From: Glandiceps talaboti
Taxonomy: Eukaryota; Hemichordata; Enteropneusta; Spengelidae
Assembly (NCBI RefSeq): GCF_964340395.1
Contig: NC_135569.1
Location: 4,324,040 to 4,388,039, forward strand
Direction of reading: 5' to 3'
DNA: 64,000 nt
Of this stretch, positions 22,803-36,061 are shown piece after piece. The notes beneath the pieces were generated by a model. The model searched no databases and was not told where the DNA came from. It worked only from the letters and a program-made list of their open reading frames with translations. The stretch's first letter is position 1, and the number at the start of each line of letters is the position of its first letter. A program made the position numbers and the translations under genes.

Positions 22803-24900
22803 GTGTCTCCACCAACAATTCACACCCAAGGAGATTTAAGCACAATTATTTTGTTTACTATCAGAGTTTATCGGTGGTGGGCTCGTCATTTTGGATTTGT
22901 ACATATATGACCATGTAAGGTTTGACAAGATATTACGACTACCATTTATGGTGATTCCTTATGTTAATAAAATGATTATAAGTTAACAAGTTTTGAAGCT
23001 AGGAGAACATTAAGGGGTTCATATGTCACACAAATATGGCCGTGTCCGTAATGGTGCTGTATTAGAACTACTATGGCAGCTATAGTAAGGCCACTTTGGT
23101 ATGTTAGAGAATGTTACCTACTATGTTATAATAGAAACTGTAATCTGCTATGTGTAACCTAGACTCTGATGATGTGGTGATTTGAAACGTCCGTAGCATG
23201 TAGTGTCCGTAACATATAATGTCAGAAAAAAACACCTGTTACAGAACTTTCCATTTTTGCTCCCTAGTGAAAAGTAATAAATGAAAACGGTCGACTGTTA
23301 CTGTCAAACACACTAATTTACTAAATCGTTAGTGTGGTCTTTCAGGTACCACTCTCAAGTGGTTTCAATCAAGTGGTTAACTTTCAAATCAGTCAGTATA
23401 TGTTGTAGTAAATTCAACGAAATCTTCGTTGTATCTACTTGATTCTGACGTTACATGTTCCCAGGATCTGTTCGTGATCCAATCAATTTTAACTTGTGCA
23501 ATCTCCTTCCGGGGAACCTGTTACTAGTCATGGTTGGTTATACATTTTATTTTTTTTCCTGACGTCAAGCGATCGTGCAATTGAATCATGCATCTTCGAA
23601 GTTAGGTTTTTGATATCTGTCAACTATCTATGCCTAGATAATGTTAAAACTGAATTTGTCATTTTCCTGCTGTTTCGGGTAATCTGTCTGACCAGGTAAT
23701 TAAGGAAATTCTTGTTGCGATACTTGAATTCCCGTTTATTGTTAGGCCAAGCGCCTCGGTCTTATCAAAGACTCCGGCCTGACAACGATACCCCATGTTG
23801 GCCAAATCTGCCGTTCGGCCATTTTCCACTAACGCCGTACTGCATTTCACAAGTTCAAAAATATTTATTATAAGATCCGCAAAGGAGAAACTGGTCATTG
23901 TTACATTCTATGTTGTAAGGTCTCCGAAGGGATTTAATCAATCGCAATCAACGCATGCGCATTCAGAAAATTGCTACTCTGATTTCAACTCTTTCAAACG
24001 TCAGTATACGAATCACTCTAGTCTTAAGTCAACTGCATATTTCACATCGAATTATTTTTTAATATTTTAACTAATCTGCCGATCACTCAACTCTGTCCTA
24101 CATGACCGCGCACAGAAATATGGGGGTATGATGTGTATGATGTGGCACCTGTTCTGTAGAACAATCTCCCGCTGTCTTTCGGGAAGCCTGTCCATTTGAA
24201 AAAAAACATAATATTTACTTAAAACAACTCACATTATTAAAATGCCTTGGTCTGAATGTTATACAACTGTGACATTTCAAATATTAAATTGAGTAATCAC
24301 ATATGTCATGATATATAAATCACCATTTCTGTTTACTATACAAAGTATTTATCGTTTATTGTCACCTGTCTACTTTAATAAATCATTTACAAACAATAAG
24401 GTAAGATAAGACCTTACATACAATATTGTTCTATGCCATACTTGTCTGATATTATGAACTTTGATATCTAAATAAAAGATAATGTCAATTTCTTAGATGA
24501 CATGTTTTTCCAACAACTCCCTTGAATGGTTAACCTGCCACTGTCACCTCATAAACTCGAAATACTCAAGCAAGAATGTTGTTTGCTTTCATGATAATTT
24601 TACTGAGACTTGCTGACATTATATGAAGACGATTGTTCACACAGTCTTATCTCCAATAAGTCGTTTTTGACTGATGTATTACACTCCCCAGTATTATATA
24701 TCACAATACCCAGTCTTATAAAATTAACACCCCCCCCCCTTAGATTTTTATATCAGTGTGAAATACTGCTTAAACCATGGAAATGTAAGATCAATTTGTA
24801 AATTGTGTTTGTTGTATCTATTAGCTGTGTAAATGTCTACCAGAAATACTTAAATGTGATCTTGACTTCATAAACTAATACAGAATATCTTTAATGGGCT
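22803..24900. other. Unassigned stretch
   Basis: Unique AT-rich sequence with a C9 run near 24731; no supported gene. Confidence 0.4.
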
Positions 24901-24904
24901 GTAT

Positions 24905-25191
24905 CAGCTTTTGTCTTTGTCTGTATCTGTGTCTATGGCTGTGTCTGTGTCTGTGTCTGTGTCTGTGTCTGTGTCTGTGTCTGTGTCTGTGTCTGTGTCT
25001 GTGGCTGTGGCTGTGGCTGTGTCTGTGTCTGTGTCTGTGTCTGTGTCTGTGTATGTGTCTGTGTCTGTGGATGTGTCTGTGGCTGTGTCTGTGCCTGTGG
25101 CTGTGTCTGTGTCTGTGTCTGTGTCTGTGTCTGTGTCTGTGTATGTGTCTGTGGCCGTGTCTGTGGCTGTGTCTATGTCTGTGTGTTTGTC

Positions 25192-25223
<32 letters not shown>

Positions 25224-25230
25224 TGTATGT
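24905..25230. repeat. Hexanucleotide array (TGTGTC)n ending in (TATG)n
   Basis: TGTGTC units with GGC, GGA and TAT variants run from about 24915 to 25185, then (TATG)n runs to 25229. Both strands stay open because 6 is a multiple of 3. Confidence 0.96.
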
Positions 25231-25299
25231 CATTTTGATGATATTATTCAAATGCAACCATGATACTGGTTGTACGTGTCAAAAACATGTGTCATAACA

Positions 25300-26380
25300 A
25301 AGGTTATCTGAACAGATGGTTGGATTAATAATTAGTGGTTGATCAACAGATGGTTGAATTACTAGTGAATGGCTGATAAGCAATTGGTTCGAATACTGTG
25401 ATTGGCTGATCAACAGGTGGTTAGCATACTGGTGATTGGTTGATGAACAGGTGGTTAGAATACTGGTGATTTGTTGATCAACAGGTGGTTAGAATACCGG
25501 CGATTTGTTGATAAGCAAGTGGTTGGATTACTAGTGAATGGTTGATATGAGCATGTGGTTGGAATACGAGTGGTGATTGGTTGGTCAACAGTTGATTGAA
25601 ATACTTGTGACTGGTTGACGAACAGGTTGTTAGAATACTGATGTTAGGTTGATAAACAGATGGTCAGAATATGGATAGTTGGTTAGCCAAAAAGTTGTTA
25701 GTGTATTGTTGAATGATTAGAATACTGTTGGTTGTTGGTTAGAATACTGATTGGTGGGCAATAAGTTGGAAAATGTAACATTCATTGATAGTTGACAAAT
25801 GGTTGTTCTTTCACTTAAGAGTGATTTATCAAAGGGTGGAGAAACTTTTGATTGTCCGTTTATCAATTGCAACTATCAACAAAAGTTGAAATTTTGGGTG
25901 GATTGTTATGTGGTTAAAGCACAAATTGTTGACTGATCAGCAATTGGCTAGACTACTATTTTTTCAGTTGGACAACAGATGGTTAAAAAATAAGTACCAT
26001 ATAGTCGATTAATGATCAGTTGATAGCATTCTAATTCGTGGGTGATCAACATATGGTTAAGGTACTACTTGGTGGTTGCTTGGTCGGTGATCTAGTGTAC
26101 AACTTCATGGTTGGTGATCTAGTGTACTAATTCATGGTTGGTGATCTAGTGTACTAATTCATGGTTTATCAACAGTTGGCTAAAGTCTTAATTGTTGGTT
26201 GATCCACGTATGGTTAAAGTACTAATTCTTGGATGATTAACACATTGTTATTAAAGTACTAATTCTTGGACGATGATTAAATAGTTAGAATGACCTTGGC
26301 TAGTCAACGTTTGGTTTAAGTACTTATTCAACGTATGGTTAAAGTGCTAATTATTGGTTGATCAATGTACGGTTAAAATA
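25300..26380. repeat. Degenerate 34-bp minisatellite, core GGTTGATCAACAGGTGGTTA
   Basis: Diverged units of about 34 bp share GGTTGATCAACAGGTGG and TTAGAATACT. They decay toward 26.3 kb, where the homogeneous array begins. Confidence 0.85.
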
Positions 26381-27400
26381 CTAATTCTTGATAGGCCAAT
26401 GAGTGGTTGGAGTACTAATTCTTGATTGGCCAATGAGTGGTTGGAGTACTAATTCTTGATTGGCCAATGATTGGTTGGAGTACTAATTCTTGATTGGCCA
26501 ATGAGTGGTTGGAGTACTAATTCTTGATTGGCCAATGATTGGTTGGAGTACTAATTCTTGATTGGCCAATGAGTGGTTGGAGTAATAATTCTTGATAGGC
26601 CAATGAGTGGTTGAAGTACTAATTCTTGATAGGCCAATGAATGGCTGGAGTGCTAATTCTTGATAGGCCAATGAGTGGTTGGAGTACTAATTCTTGATAG
26701 GCCAATGAGTGGTTGGAGTGCTAATTCTTGATTGGCCAATGAGTGGTTGAAGTACTAATTCTTGATTGGCCAATGAATGGTTGGAGTACTAATTCTTGAT
26801 AGGCCAATGAGTGGTTGGAGTACTAATTCTTGATTGGCCAATGAGTGGTTGGAGTACTAATTCTTGATTGGCCAATGATTGGTTGGAGTACTAATTCTTG
26901 ATTGGCCAATGAGTGGTTGGAGTACTAATTCTTGATTGGCCAATGATTGGTTGGAGTACTAATTCTTGATTGGCCAATGAGTGGTTGGAGTAATAATTCT
27001 TGATAGGCCAATGAGTGGTTGAAGTACTAATTCTTGATAGGCCAATGAATGGCTGGAGTGCTAATTCTTGATAGGCCAATGAGTGGTTGGAGTACTAATT
27101 CTTGATAGGCCAATGAGTGGTTGGAGTGCTAATTCTTGATTGGCCAATGAGTGGTTGAAGTACTAATTCTTGATTGGCCAATGAATGGTTGGAGTACTAA
27201 TTCTTGATAGGCCAATGAGTGGTTGGAGTACTAATTCTTGATAGGCCAATGAGTGGTTAAGGTTGGAGTACTAATTCTTGATAGGCCAATGAGTGGTTGG
27301 AGTACTAATTCTTGATTGGCCAATGAGTGGTTGGAATACTAATTCTTGATTGGCCAATGAGTGGTTGGAGTACCAATTCTTGATAGGCCAATGAGTGGTA
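26381..27400. repeat. Homogeneous 34-bp minisatellite with a 408-bp higher-order duplication
   Basis: The unit contains AATTCTTGATTGGCCAATGA and then GTGGTTGGAGTACT, 34 bp. Variant-bearing units recur exactly 408 bp (12 units) apart: for example the TAATAATT variant near 26583 and 26991, and the ATGGCTGG variant near 26640 and 27048. A 12-mer block is thus duplicated. Confidence 0.93.
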
Positions 27401-28190
27401 ATAATTCTTGACTGATCAACACAAGGTTAAAATACTAATAATAGGTTGATCAATAGTTGGTTTGAATACTAATTCTCAATTGGGCAACTTTACCAAGTGG
27501 TTTATAGCTAATTAAACAACAGTAGTGGCCAAAATATCAAATCTTGATATATGACGAGTTACCTAGATTCCAAATCCATGATTGATTAATAGTTGGTGAG
27601 AGTAAAGGTTTTTGCAATTCACGTTCGGATACATTGTTCATTTTAGTATGATATTAGTTATGTTACAGATAAAAGAGGTGATATATGATCGGGTCACTGA
27701 CATAACACGTAATTAACAACACCATTACATCCAAATACAAAGGTTTCATAACATGGCAACTCTCAGGTTAGTATGTATCTATGGATCAGAGGTGTGCTAA
27801 TGACTGCTGAACAAGTGGAACAAATATTATTTTTCAATCTCTCATAGAGAGAATGTTTATAGTATGAAAGGCCACAGGCACAAAAAGCAAACAAAACTTG
27901 TTTGGGGAAAAATACCAAAATACTAAAAATTACAAAATAACTAAAGACGCTCTTAAAATACACTTTTCAAGAAAGAAGAAGAAATGAGAATTACTGTCTA
28001 CATTTCATTGCATAATTAACGGAAACGGCTACATTAAAAAAAAATTAGTGCAGCTGAGTAAAAAAAGTCCTCGCAAAAAACGCATAGTTGACACAATTTG
28101 TATTTTTTTAAATTAATTCTAGCGTCGTGAACACCTGTACATTTTTGTCTATCATAAAACAATATGGGAGTGCAAAATTAAAGCTCTACG
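27401..28190. other. Array edge and unassigned stretch
   Basis: Decaying 34-bp units persist to about 27600, then unique sequence. No gene seen. Confidence 0.4.
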
Positions 28191-28193
28191 TAC

Positions 28194-28640
28194 CCTTTGA
28201 GTATTTGAACATGACTTTTGCTATTTCATAATGTTATGGATAAACCTACATATATAGGCCTCCGTCAGGAAAGCTGGTCACGGAAATTTAACGAAGACTA
28301 CTTCTATGTCTAAATCGACAGTGAGGCAAGAATTGTGGAAATTAAGTTTAGTCATAAATCCATCAAACATCATAAAAGTGACTGAAATGAAACGCAGCCA
28401 AATAAGAGTAGTGGAATTTGTTTATTCATCATCGTCGCTATTTTAAGATATATTCATATTCATGGAAGCCTGATCTTCGTGGAAGACAACATACAAAATA
28501 ATGAGGTTAAAACATCTAGGCAATGATATATATGTATTTATGTTTGATGAGGTCGTTTAGAAAGGTATGCAGCAAACCTACTGTCTACCGACATATATAA
28601 GGAATTCTAACAAATAAGACCAAATTTCTTGGAATTCTAG
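28194..28640 (-). pseudogene. Degenerate copy A of a repeated unit around a ...KYS exon
   Basis: On the minus strand EIAKVMFKYSK is followed by the donor-like AAGG/GTACGT and AGAGCTTTAAT. Upstream in transcript order are blocks shared with the copies near 35.3-35.8 and 39.8-40.3 kb: CTTCGTGGAAGACAACAT (plus strand, about 28473) and a GGGAAGGGGGA block (about 28640). No complete reading frame is present. Confidence 0.5.
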
Positions 28641-29093
28641 GGAAGGGGGACGAGCTCACATTCCCCTTTCCAATATCCGAGTTATGTGACCAAAATTACC
28701 GAAAACTACTTCTTGATGTTTATACTGCTTGTTTTCTTCTCCATGTTTCTTCAGACTACATGAAGAAGTGATCACATGACAAGAGCAATCGACAAAAATG
28801 GTACTGCGCATGTCCATAAACCAAATGTTAAACATACACTTTGTCTTGGATATCGATACTGAAATTATTCTAATACTCATTGGCAAATCCTGAATCTTAA
28901 GAAAGACTCTTAGAAAGCAAATGTGATGGTTGTTAAAGGTATCACCACTCCAGGAAATAGAGACATTTTCAGAACAGCATGGGTTCATATCATGATTGTA
29001 TATCCCCTACAATTACTTGTTAATTAATTTCAAAACATCAAGTTGATATTGTTGCTTTATAGGATATCTTTGCTATGAGTCATTGCCTCGTGT

Positions 29094-29225
29094 GGGTCAG
29101 CGGAAATTGGTAATTTATGGCGGAACAATGAATATTCATGACTCCCAAATGCTTGTTCCTTTCAATGTAAAAGACTTCTCATGAATATTCATTGTTTGAT
29201 TATGAATAATTATCTCTGCTGACCC
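29094..29225. mobile_element. Short palindromic MITE (132 bp), GGGTCAGC ends
   Basis: The ends GGGTCAGCGGAAAT and ATTATCTCTGCTGACCC are imperfect inverted repeats, and inner arms AATGAATATTCATGA also pair. It encodes nothing. No clear target duplication. Confidence 0.65.
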
Positions 29226-32010
29226 TTTTGTACGATAATAAAATATGCTTATGGTATTCTAACTATTTAAGCATATAATGCCATGTCTAGAAACTGCTAG
29301 AACTCATACCAGGAACTTGTATATGATGAAAATATCATTATGATATAATATTTTTTGATTACCAAAAAAATTGGAGAAAACATAATTCCGGTTTTGCAAG
29401 TCTCTTTTTGAATATCTAACACATTCTATTTTACTGTGTCAACCCCTATTCGATTCTAGATAACTTTTATAGTTTTCCATTGTGCACCTGGATTTTGTTC
29501 ACTGACTCAATCGACTATGGGATTTCAATTTGCGGCTTTGTCACGTAATCTCATTTGTTGGTTTAAGCTTTAATGTGGGTTGACCCAAAGACCTTTGGCA
29601 CGTTGTTGGATCATTGTGCCTTGATCAAGGTGTGCATTCGCGAACTCAACAGCTGTTTTGAAGTACGTATCCAAGTAGTTTAGTATCATGAAATGTGACA
29701 GCTGTAAAATTTCAACTTTTTTTAACAGTAGGTTGTGTTCCAGTCCAGATTATAAAATTGCAATACCAACAGAGAGGCTGAAACCTTATAACACTTACTT
29801 TTTTGGTTCTGTTCTCTCAAATCATGATAACTAGGTTTATCAAATCATTTTTGATATAGTTTTCAAGCTTTTTTATGTTCATAGCTTGACCTGTTCCCCT
29901 AAACTGATTGCAAATTTGTTGTCACCTTTGATCCTCATAGATGTCAGGCAACCTTTGTCCCTACCTAACTGTTATCTGATTATGCACAGTAATTTATGTT
30001 TTTGGATTATTCAGGCCAAAACACACTTGGAGATTAGTATACAACAACTGAAAGGCTAACAAACGACTTTAAAACAACACATTTCGTCATAAGAGACATG
30101 TGTACAAGTAAACTATTTTAGTGTTGCTTTTTTAATCTTTTAAAAAAATATCTATACTGCCACCAATAAAGACCAGCATGCATCTGAAACCTCCATCAAG
30201 ATATACTAGACATGCACGTAAACTAGAGGAAGTCCCCTCAAAAAAACAAACAAACAAAAAACCCCCATAAAATACCCAACAGACCGGAAATACTTACTAC
30301 CAGCCATTGTAACAAAATATCTCTTGATGCTTTCAAGATGAAGTGGGAACATATTTCAACTAAAAATAGTTTATTTAATAATTATTATTATTCATTATAC
30401 TTTAAGATATGTTTGATGTACAATTATTTTCATATATAAAATTACTTACTTACTTACACAATCTCCAAATTTGTTTACGGAGGAAGAATATGGGAGTAGT
30501 TTTAAAGCTAACTGAATTCATGACGTCACAGCAGAATTACGTCATTGATACTTTTGTACAGCGAAGCCGAAGTAGCATTGAAATCACTAGCATTGAAGTG
30601 TGCCTTAACAGGTCTAATTCTCGGTTAGTCCGAAAAAAAATCAGTAGATGTGATTTCTTTTCGAATAATAGCGAGGACAAGAATGATTTAATGTACCATA
30701 TATGACGCTTATCATTTAATAAATGATTATAACTGAATTTATTAACCATTCTATAAAATAACAAAATGTAAAGTTGTATTCTCCATACATGATGGAACGT
30801 TGGTGAAAACTGTACTAGATTAAATTGCAGAGTCTAAATTATTTTCAGGAAAAAAATTTGCTCACCCTTTTGTTTCGAAATATATTTACTGATTGGGAAG
30901 AATGTGTCTCAGGGACTAAATTGTTTGAAAATCAAAGTCACCCAAATCACCCAAAACTTTCTTTTCGGCAATAGTACAACAATTTGGTTATTAATATCCT
31001 GTAATTTTTCCGTACGTATTTGGTGACCATTTATAAATAATATATCGGAAAATTTGTAAGAGAATTTGTTCGCTATGTAAACGAATATTGACTGATGACA
31101 TCTCACTTCTTCTTGACTTCAAGTGGTTTTAGTTTTTTGATCAAAGGAAGGACAAACATTAATATTTTAGTTTCTGAAGACTTTACTAAGTTAATAGTGT
31201 GATTGAACGTGATTAATTATTGATTATTGATCATCAATTTTTCTGAACCCTCCCGCTCTCTCCTTTACTCTTTCATCTCTCGCTCGTTCTGTTATTGACG
31301 TACATGTTTTTTTTCAATTTTTTTACATAAAATTCACCATCTATTATACCATTTCCTCCTGCAATTGAAATATAATGTGGTCAACTCTGGGTCAATTAGT
31401 TTGCACTCTAATAAATCTATCAGAATGGAGCGGACATGCCTGACATATACTTCATTGGGTTGTTAATGTTGACAGGGTAATACCCTGTACGTCTGTATGA
31501 AGGGAATCGTTGTGTTATAGGATTTGTTTTTCTGCTTGATTTTTGTTCTCTTTTGTTATCCTGCTTGATTGTTGTTTTCTTTAACGGGCACAGTCTAAAA
31601 AATCTTTTTTTTAAAAAAAGATCACTATCAGCTGACGGACAATACAAGCAGAGAATAACAACACTGTTTTTTTGGCAAGGTTATCTAATAAATTATCTAG
31701 TAACGCGTGAAACATCGGGTTGACATGACAACGCTACCTACATCGTCAAATTGTGTTAGCTCGTGTTAAATGAGAACACTGTTAGTAGGCAGTCAAACTG
31801 ACCCTTTATAACAGGCCATTGATTTTTAACACTGATAACACTGCACGGTATTTACTTTTCAACTTTGGCTCTTTAATCGACATTGTTGCTAGTGTGCTGG
31901 TGAGAAGGTGAAGGTACATCACACGTAAACAATGTTTGCCATTAGGTAATTAAGTTCTGACGATGGGTTGCCTCTATAAGTTTATTTCTGAAAGATTCGA
32001 TACTGTGGAA
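29226..32010. other. Unassigned stretch
   Basis: AT-rich unique sequence. An open frame at 30.41-30.70 kb (plus) includes a TGACGTCA-like site but no recognisable protein. Confidence 0.4.
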
Positions 32011-32013
32011 TCG

Positions 32014-32224
32014 AGGTATGTATGTATGTATGTATGTATGTATGTATGTATGTATGTATGTATGTATGTATGTATGTACGTACATACGTACGTACGTATG
32101 TATGTATATATGTACGTACGTACGTACGTATGTATGTATGTATGTATGTATGTATGTATGTATGTATGTATGTATGTATGTATGTATGCATACATGTATG
32201 TATGTATTTATGTATGTGTGTGTC
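32014..32224. repeat. (TATG)n array with a TACG palindromic centre
   Basis: (TATG)n flanks a centre of GTACGTACATACGTACGTAC type at about 32075-32130, so the array is partly self-complementary. Confidence 0.96.
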
Positions 32225-32960
32225 TCTGTGTCCTATTTTACACGATTGCCACTGATGTTAATAAATGTGACGTAGATCAAACCAATGAGTGAATAACCAT
32301 GCATGTTATATCAGAAGGTGTCAGGTTGTTCTTTTATCTACGCATGCGCAGTGTCTACGTTTACCTACAAGCCATACAAGTGCTGTTCTTTATAATGGTC
32401 ACATCAAAAACTGTATCAGAGTTCACATCAAGGTCACCTTCTAGCTTCGTAGAATCAAACCATACCTGCATTATTATCACTGTTATTTCTTAGAAATGCA
32501 GAGTAGGGAATTCTATGGGGAGAAAGCACAGTTCAATAAAACAATTGTGGCTGTACAATGGGAGAGCTGGTATATAGGATTATTTATTATCTAATCACTT
32601 CTACAACAGAAGCATACTTTCTCTTCACAACTATATATACACACTCTATAAAATGTCCTAACAGAATTCTTTTCATTGTAGATATTTTGAGGTCAGATTT
32701 CATGGTCAAGAGAATTTTCTCATGTTGATATGCCAAATTGTAATAGTGATCCAATGAAATTCCTGAACATGAGCGGTAATATAATGTATATGACAAATAT
32801 GTATATGACAATTTTTTGCATCACAGGTCCACACAAACCATAATCGTACACACACATGTACATACATGCTGACACACCCAAATACACATGCGCCCATGCC
32901 CACTCTCACATAGTCTCACACATAAATGTATATAAACTCATATTCACAAATGTACACAAA
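32225..32960. other. Unassigned stretch
   Basis: Includes an NRF-1-like ACGCATGCGCAG near 32340 and CA-rich sequence at 32840-32920. No gene seen. Confidence 0.35.
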
Positions 32961-32969
32961 GTTGTAATT

Positions 32970-33930
32970 GATAGGTCTCATAGGTGGTTAGAGATGACAG
33001 CTTGTTGATCGCCAACTGATCAGAGATGATAGCTGGTTGATCAACAGGTGGGTAGAGATGATAGCTGGTTGATCAACAGGTGGGTAGAGATGATAGCTGG
33101 TTGATCAACAGGTGGGTAGAGATGATAGCTAGTTGATCAACAGGTGGGTAGAGATGATAGCTGGTTGATCAATAGGTGGGTAGAGATGATAGCTGGTCGA
33201 TCAATAGGTGGGTAGAGATTATAGCTAGTTGATCAATAGGTGGGTAGAGATGATATCTGGTCGATCAACAGGTGGGTAGAGATTATAGCTGGTCGATCAA
33301 CAGGTGGGTAGAGATGATAGCTGGTTGATCAACAGGTGGGTAGAGATGATAGCTAGTTGATCAATAGGTGGGTAGAGATGATAGCTGGTTGATCAATAGG
33401 TTGGTAGAGATGATAGCTGGTCGATCAACATGTGGGTAGATATGATAGCTAGTTGATCAATAGGTGGGTAGAGATGATAGCTGGTCGATCAACAGGTGGG
33501 TAGAGATTATAGCTGGTCGATCAACAGGTGGGTAGAGATGATAGCTAGTTGATCAATAGGTGGGTAGAGATTATAGCTGGTCGATCAATAGGTGGGTAGA
33601 GATTATAGCTGGTCGATCAACAGGTGGGTAGAGATTATAGCTGGTCGATCAATAGGTGGGTAGGGATGATAGCTAGTTGATCAATAGGTGGGTAGAGATG
33701 ATAGCTGGTCGATCAATAGGTGGGTAGAGATGATAGCTAGTTGATCAATAGGTGGGTAGAGGTGTTAGCTAATTGATCAACAGGTGGGTAGAGATGATAG
33801 TTATTTGGTCAACAGATGGTTAGAAATAACAGCTGGTTGATTAACAGATGGTTAGAGATTACAGTCGATAGATCAAGACTCGGTTAGAGATGATAGCTGG
33901 TTGATTGACAGGTGGTTAGAGATGACAGCT
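32970..33930. repeat. 33-bp minisatellite, core GGTTGATCAACAGGTGGGTA
   Basis: About 28 units of GATGATAGCTGGTTGATCAA plus CAGGTGGGTAGAG. Variants (GGTCGATC, AGTTGATC, CAATAGG) are interspersed. It shares its core with the 34-bp array at 25.3 kb. Confidence 0.93.
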
Positions 33931-35009
33931 AGTTGGAGAAATTTAAATAACACCTAGTCATAACAGTGATAGGTTAGACACACTGATTAGAGGTGACCCC
34001 TAATTTGAGCAATGACAGGGTACGTACAGTAATAACAGTTGATCACGTTACAGGCAGCCATAGGACCGAACATAAAGTAGGGAATTCAGTGTTGTAACAG
34101 GTCTTAGCAGGTGAATAATAAATATGAGAGATTTATAATGTCATTTACGATGTCATAAACGTGTACCTTTTCAATTATATTATCATTTTGCTAGGTAGGC
34201 TATGATATCTATCACTTGATTTTATTAGCCTTTACACTCCATAATTGATAAGACATTGTTTGATTGATATTATTAAAGTATTATATCATAATTTATAGAG
34301 GGGGAAATTTAAAACATAATATTTTGTTGATTTTGATATCTCTGGCTCTCAATAATCAATAGATATATAGATATTAGTCTCTAGTAACACTCAAGGAAAC
34401 AAAGCACATATTACGATGCTTTCATTCTGTTTTACTCACTCAGTTAGATCCCACCTCTACCACCTGTAAAATTGACTATGTGTTATAGGTGCTGACGACG
34501 TTGATGGCAAGGAAAATTTGGGGTTCGTTTCCAAATTGGTGTTTTTGACTCCCCGAGTTGAGTCACAGACCATTTTTTTTTTCAATCTGTTGGTTGTTTT
34601 TTTTAATTTGATTTGGTCTAGTGGATTTATAAGAACTTATCGCAGACGTGTACTGAAGGAGTGGAGATACTTTTGAAATATTCAAACGGTATGTACCACT
34701 CTAACATTTCTCTATCATGGCCATTTAAGATTTATACAAAAGCGGTGTGTAAAGTTAACCCATGACCTTTCACCCATTTCAATAAATCAAGTAAGATTCC
34801 TGTATAATACATTTTTAGTATAGTGTGTATTGTGTGAAGTCTGTAAACTTAGTTGGCTTGCCGATTTAAGACACTTCCGTCGGATTATATTCATTATACC
34901 GCCATGATTCCCCTAAATATTTGATTTATAAATTTATGAACTGAAAATTTTCAAAAAGTACCAATTGCTAAAAAAAAGTAGGTTTTTTGATCAAGATACA
35001 CCCACTAAA
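33931..35009. other. Unassigned stretch with an inverted ...KYS copy
   Basis: Mostly unique sequence. At about 34657-34688 the plus strand reads GGAGTGGAGATACTTTTG, AAATATTC and a GTATGT donor-like site, resembling the minus-strand ...VILKYS unit but in the opposite orientation. Confidence 0.35.
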
Positions 35010-35086
35010 ATGGCGTTACTGTTCGGGCCGCACGAGTGGCGTAGACGGCTGACGAACAAAGAAATCCCGAACCTACTCTTTGTCAA
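35010..35086 (+). CDS. Possible first coding exon, unknown protein (MALLFGPHEWRRR...)
   Basis: ACTAAAATGG gives a fair start context. The frame MALLFGPHEWRRRLTNKEIP followed by NLLFV runs to the donor-like GTCAA/GTAAGA. The sequence is more GC-rich than its surroundings. No second exon or homology was found, and the GC-rich core could instead be a fragment of a tRNA-like repeat. Confidence 0.3.
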
Positions 35087-35322
35087 GTAAGATTTAAGAA
35101 TTACTGGACAAACAAATGCTGGAAAAGGGTGACGTGGTAAAATCAGTCAGCGTTGTGTTTTTCTTCGTTTCCCAAACTTGCTGATTAAGAGCAGCTTGAC
35201 TATATTCGAACGAAAATGTGAGGTAGCCTGTACCTCAGACCACTAAAAATAGCCTGTACACTGGTGCCGTGTACTCTGTTAATTATTAAAAGAGCACACA
35301 GTTATTAAAAAGCTCTACATAC

Positions 35323-35850
35323 CTTGTGAATATTTCAAAATGACTTCCGCTCTTACATTCAGGTTTCAATATTCCAATAAAGCCCACCGAGATGACTGAC
35401 AGATTAAATGTAATCTACACTGAAGAATAACCAAAGTTCCAAGACTGTTCTGTCTTCTGAAATACCCCTGAATTGATACAAGGATTGCTAAACGACGTTA
35501 AATGCACAACACTTCATGTGCATGGAACTAAAACGTTGTCTACTCACTTCGAAGTTCGAAAGGCATGACGTATTCCTTGATTTTCACGTGTTTGGTGTTT
35601 TTCTTTTTATTCTGTCATTTTATTTCAGGAATTATGTTTTTCGTGGAAGACAACATGCATGTTTGTCAAGCATAATTTAACGTGTATGCACTATTGAGGT
35701 CGCCAACGTACCATGTTTTGATGAGTAGCGGCCTGGCAATCAACAAAGTACAGCGGATTATCAACACCCATCAGGAATACCAAGAAAGCAAACTTATTTC
35801 TTAGAAATAGAGGGAAGGGGAGATAGATTGAATCCCCCAGTTTTTCAAGT
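35323..35850 (-). pseudogene. Degenerate copy B of the ...VILKYS unit
   Basis: On the minus strand AEVILKYSQ ends at the donor-like CAAG/GTATGT, followed by AGAGCTTTTTAAT as in copy A. Upstream in transcript order, the signal-peptide-like stretch of copy C is interrupted by a stop and a shift. Shared blocks follow at about 35640 (CGTGGAAGACAACATGCA) and 35810 (GGGAAGGGGAGA). Confidence 0.5.
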
Positions 35851-36061
35851 TTGAATGTTGTCGCTGTTCTGTACTCAAATCTTTTCTGAAGGCTTTAACC
35901 AAATGTTTCCCTCCTTCAGAGTCGTATGACACACTGGGCAAATACTTGTCACAGTAAATAACATAACAGCATTGCGCATGTATTTCTTGAAAGAAACAGA
36001 TACCGAGAATATATGCATGGTTTCTATTTTCCTGAGGCCATAAATCTTATTTTAGTATCTA

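Noticed and set aside
24894-25297. Open frames of 114-128 codons on both strands (CLCL, SVSV, TDTD)
   Set aside because: The hexanucleotide unit keeps all frames open; no protein signal beyond it.
26381-27400. CRISPR-like array
   Set aside because: Units are directly tandem with no unique spacers, and the DNA is eukaryotic. The same applies to the arrays at 32.97 and 52.6 kb.
30409-30705. 98-codon plus-strand frame
   Set aside because: Not recognised, AT-rich, no splice or conservation evidence.
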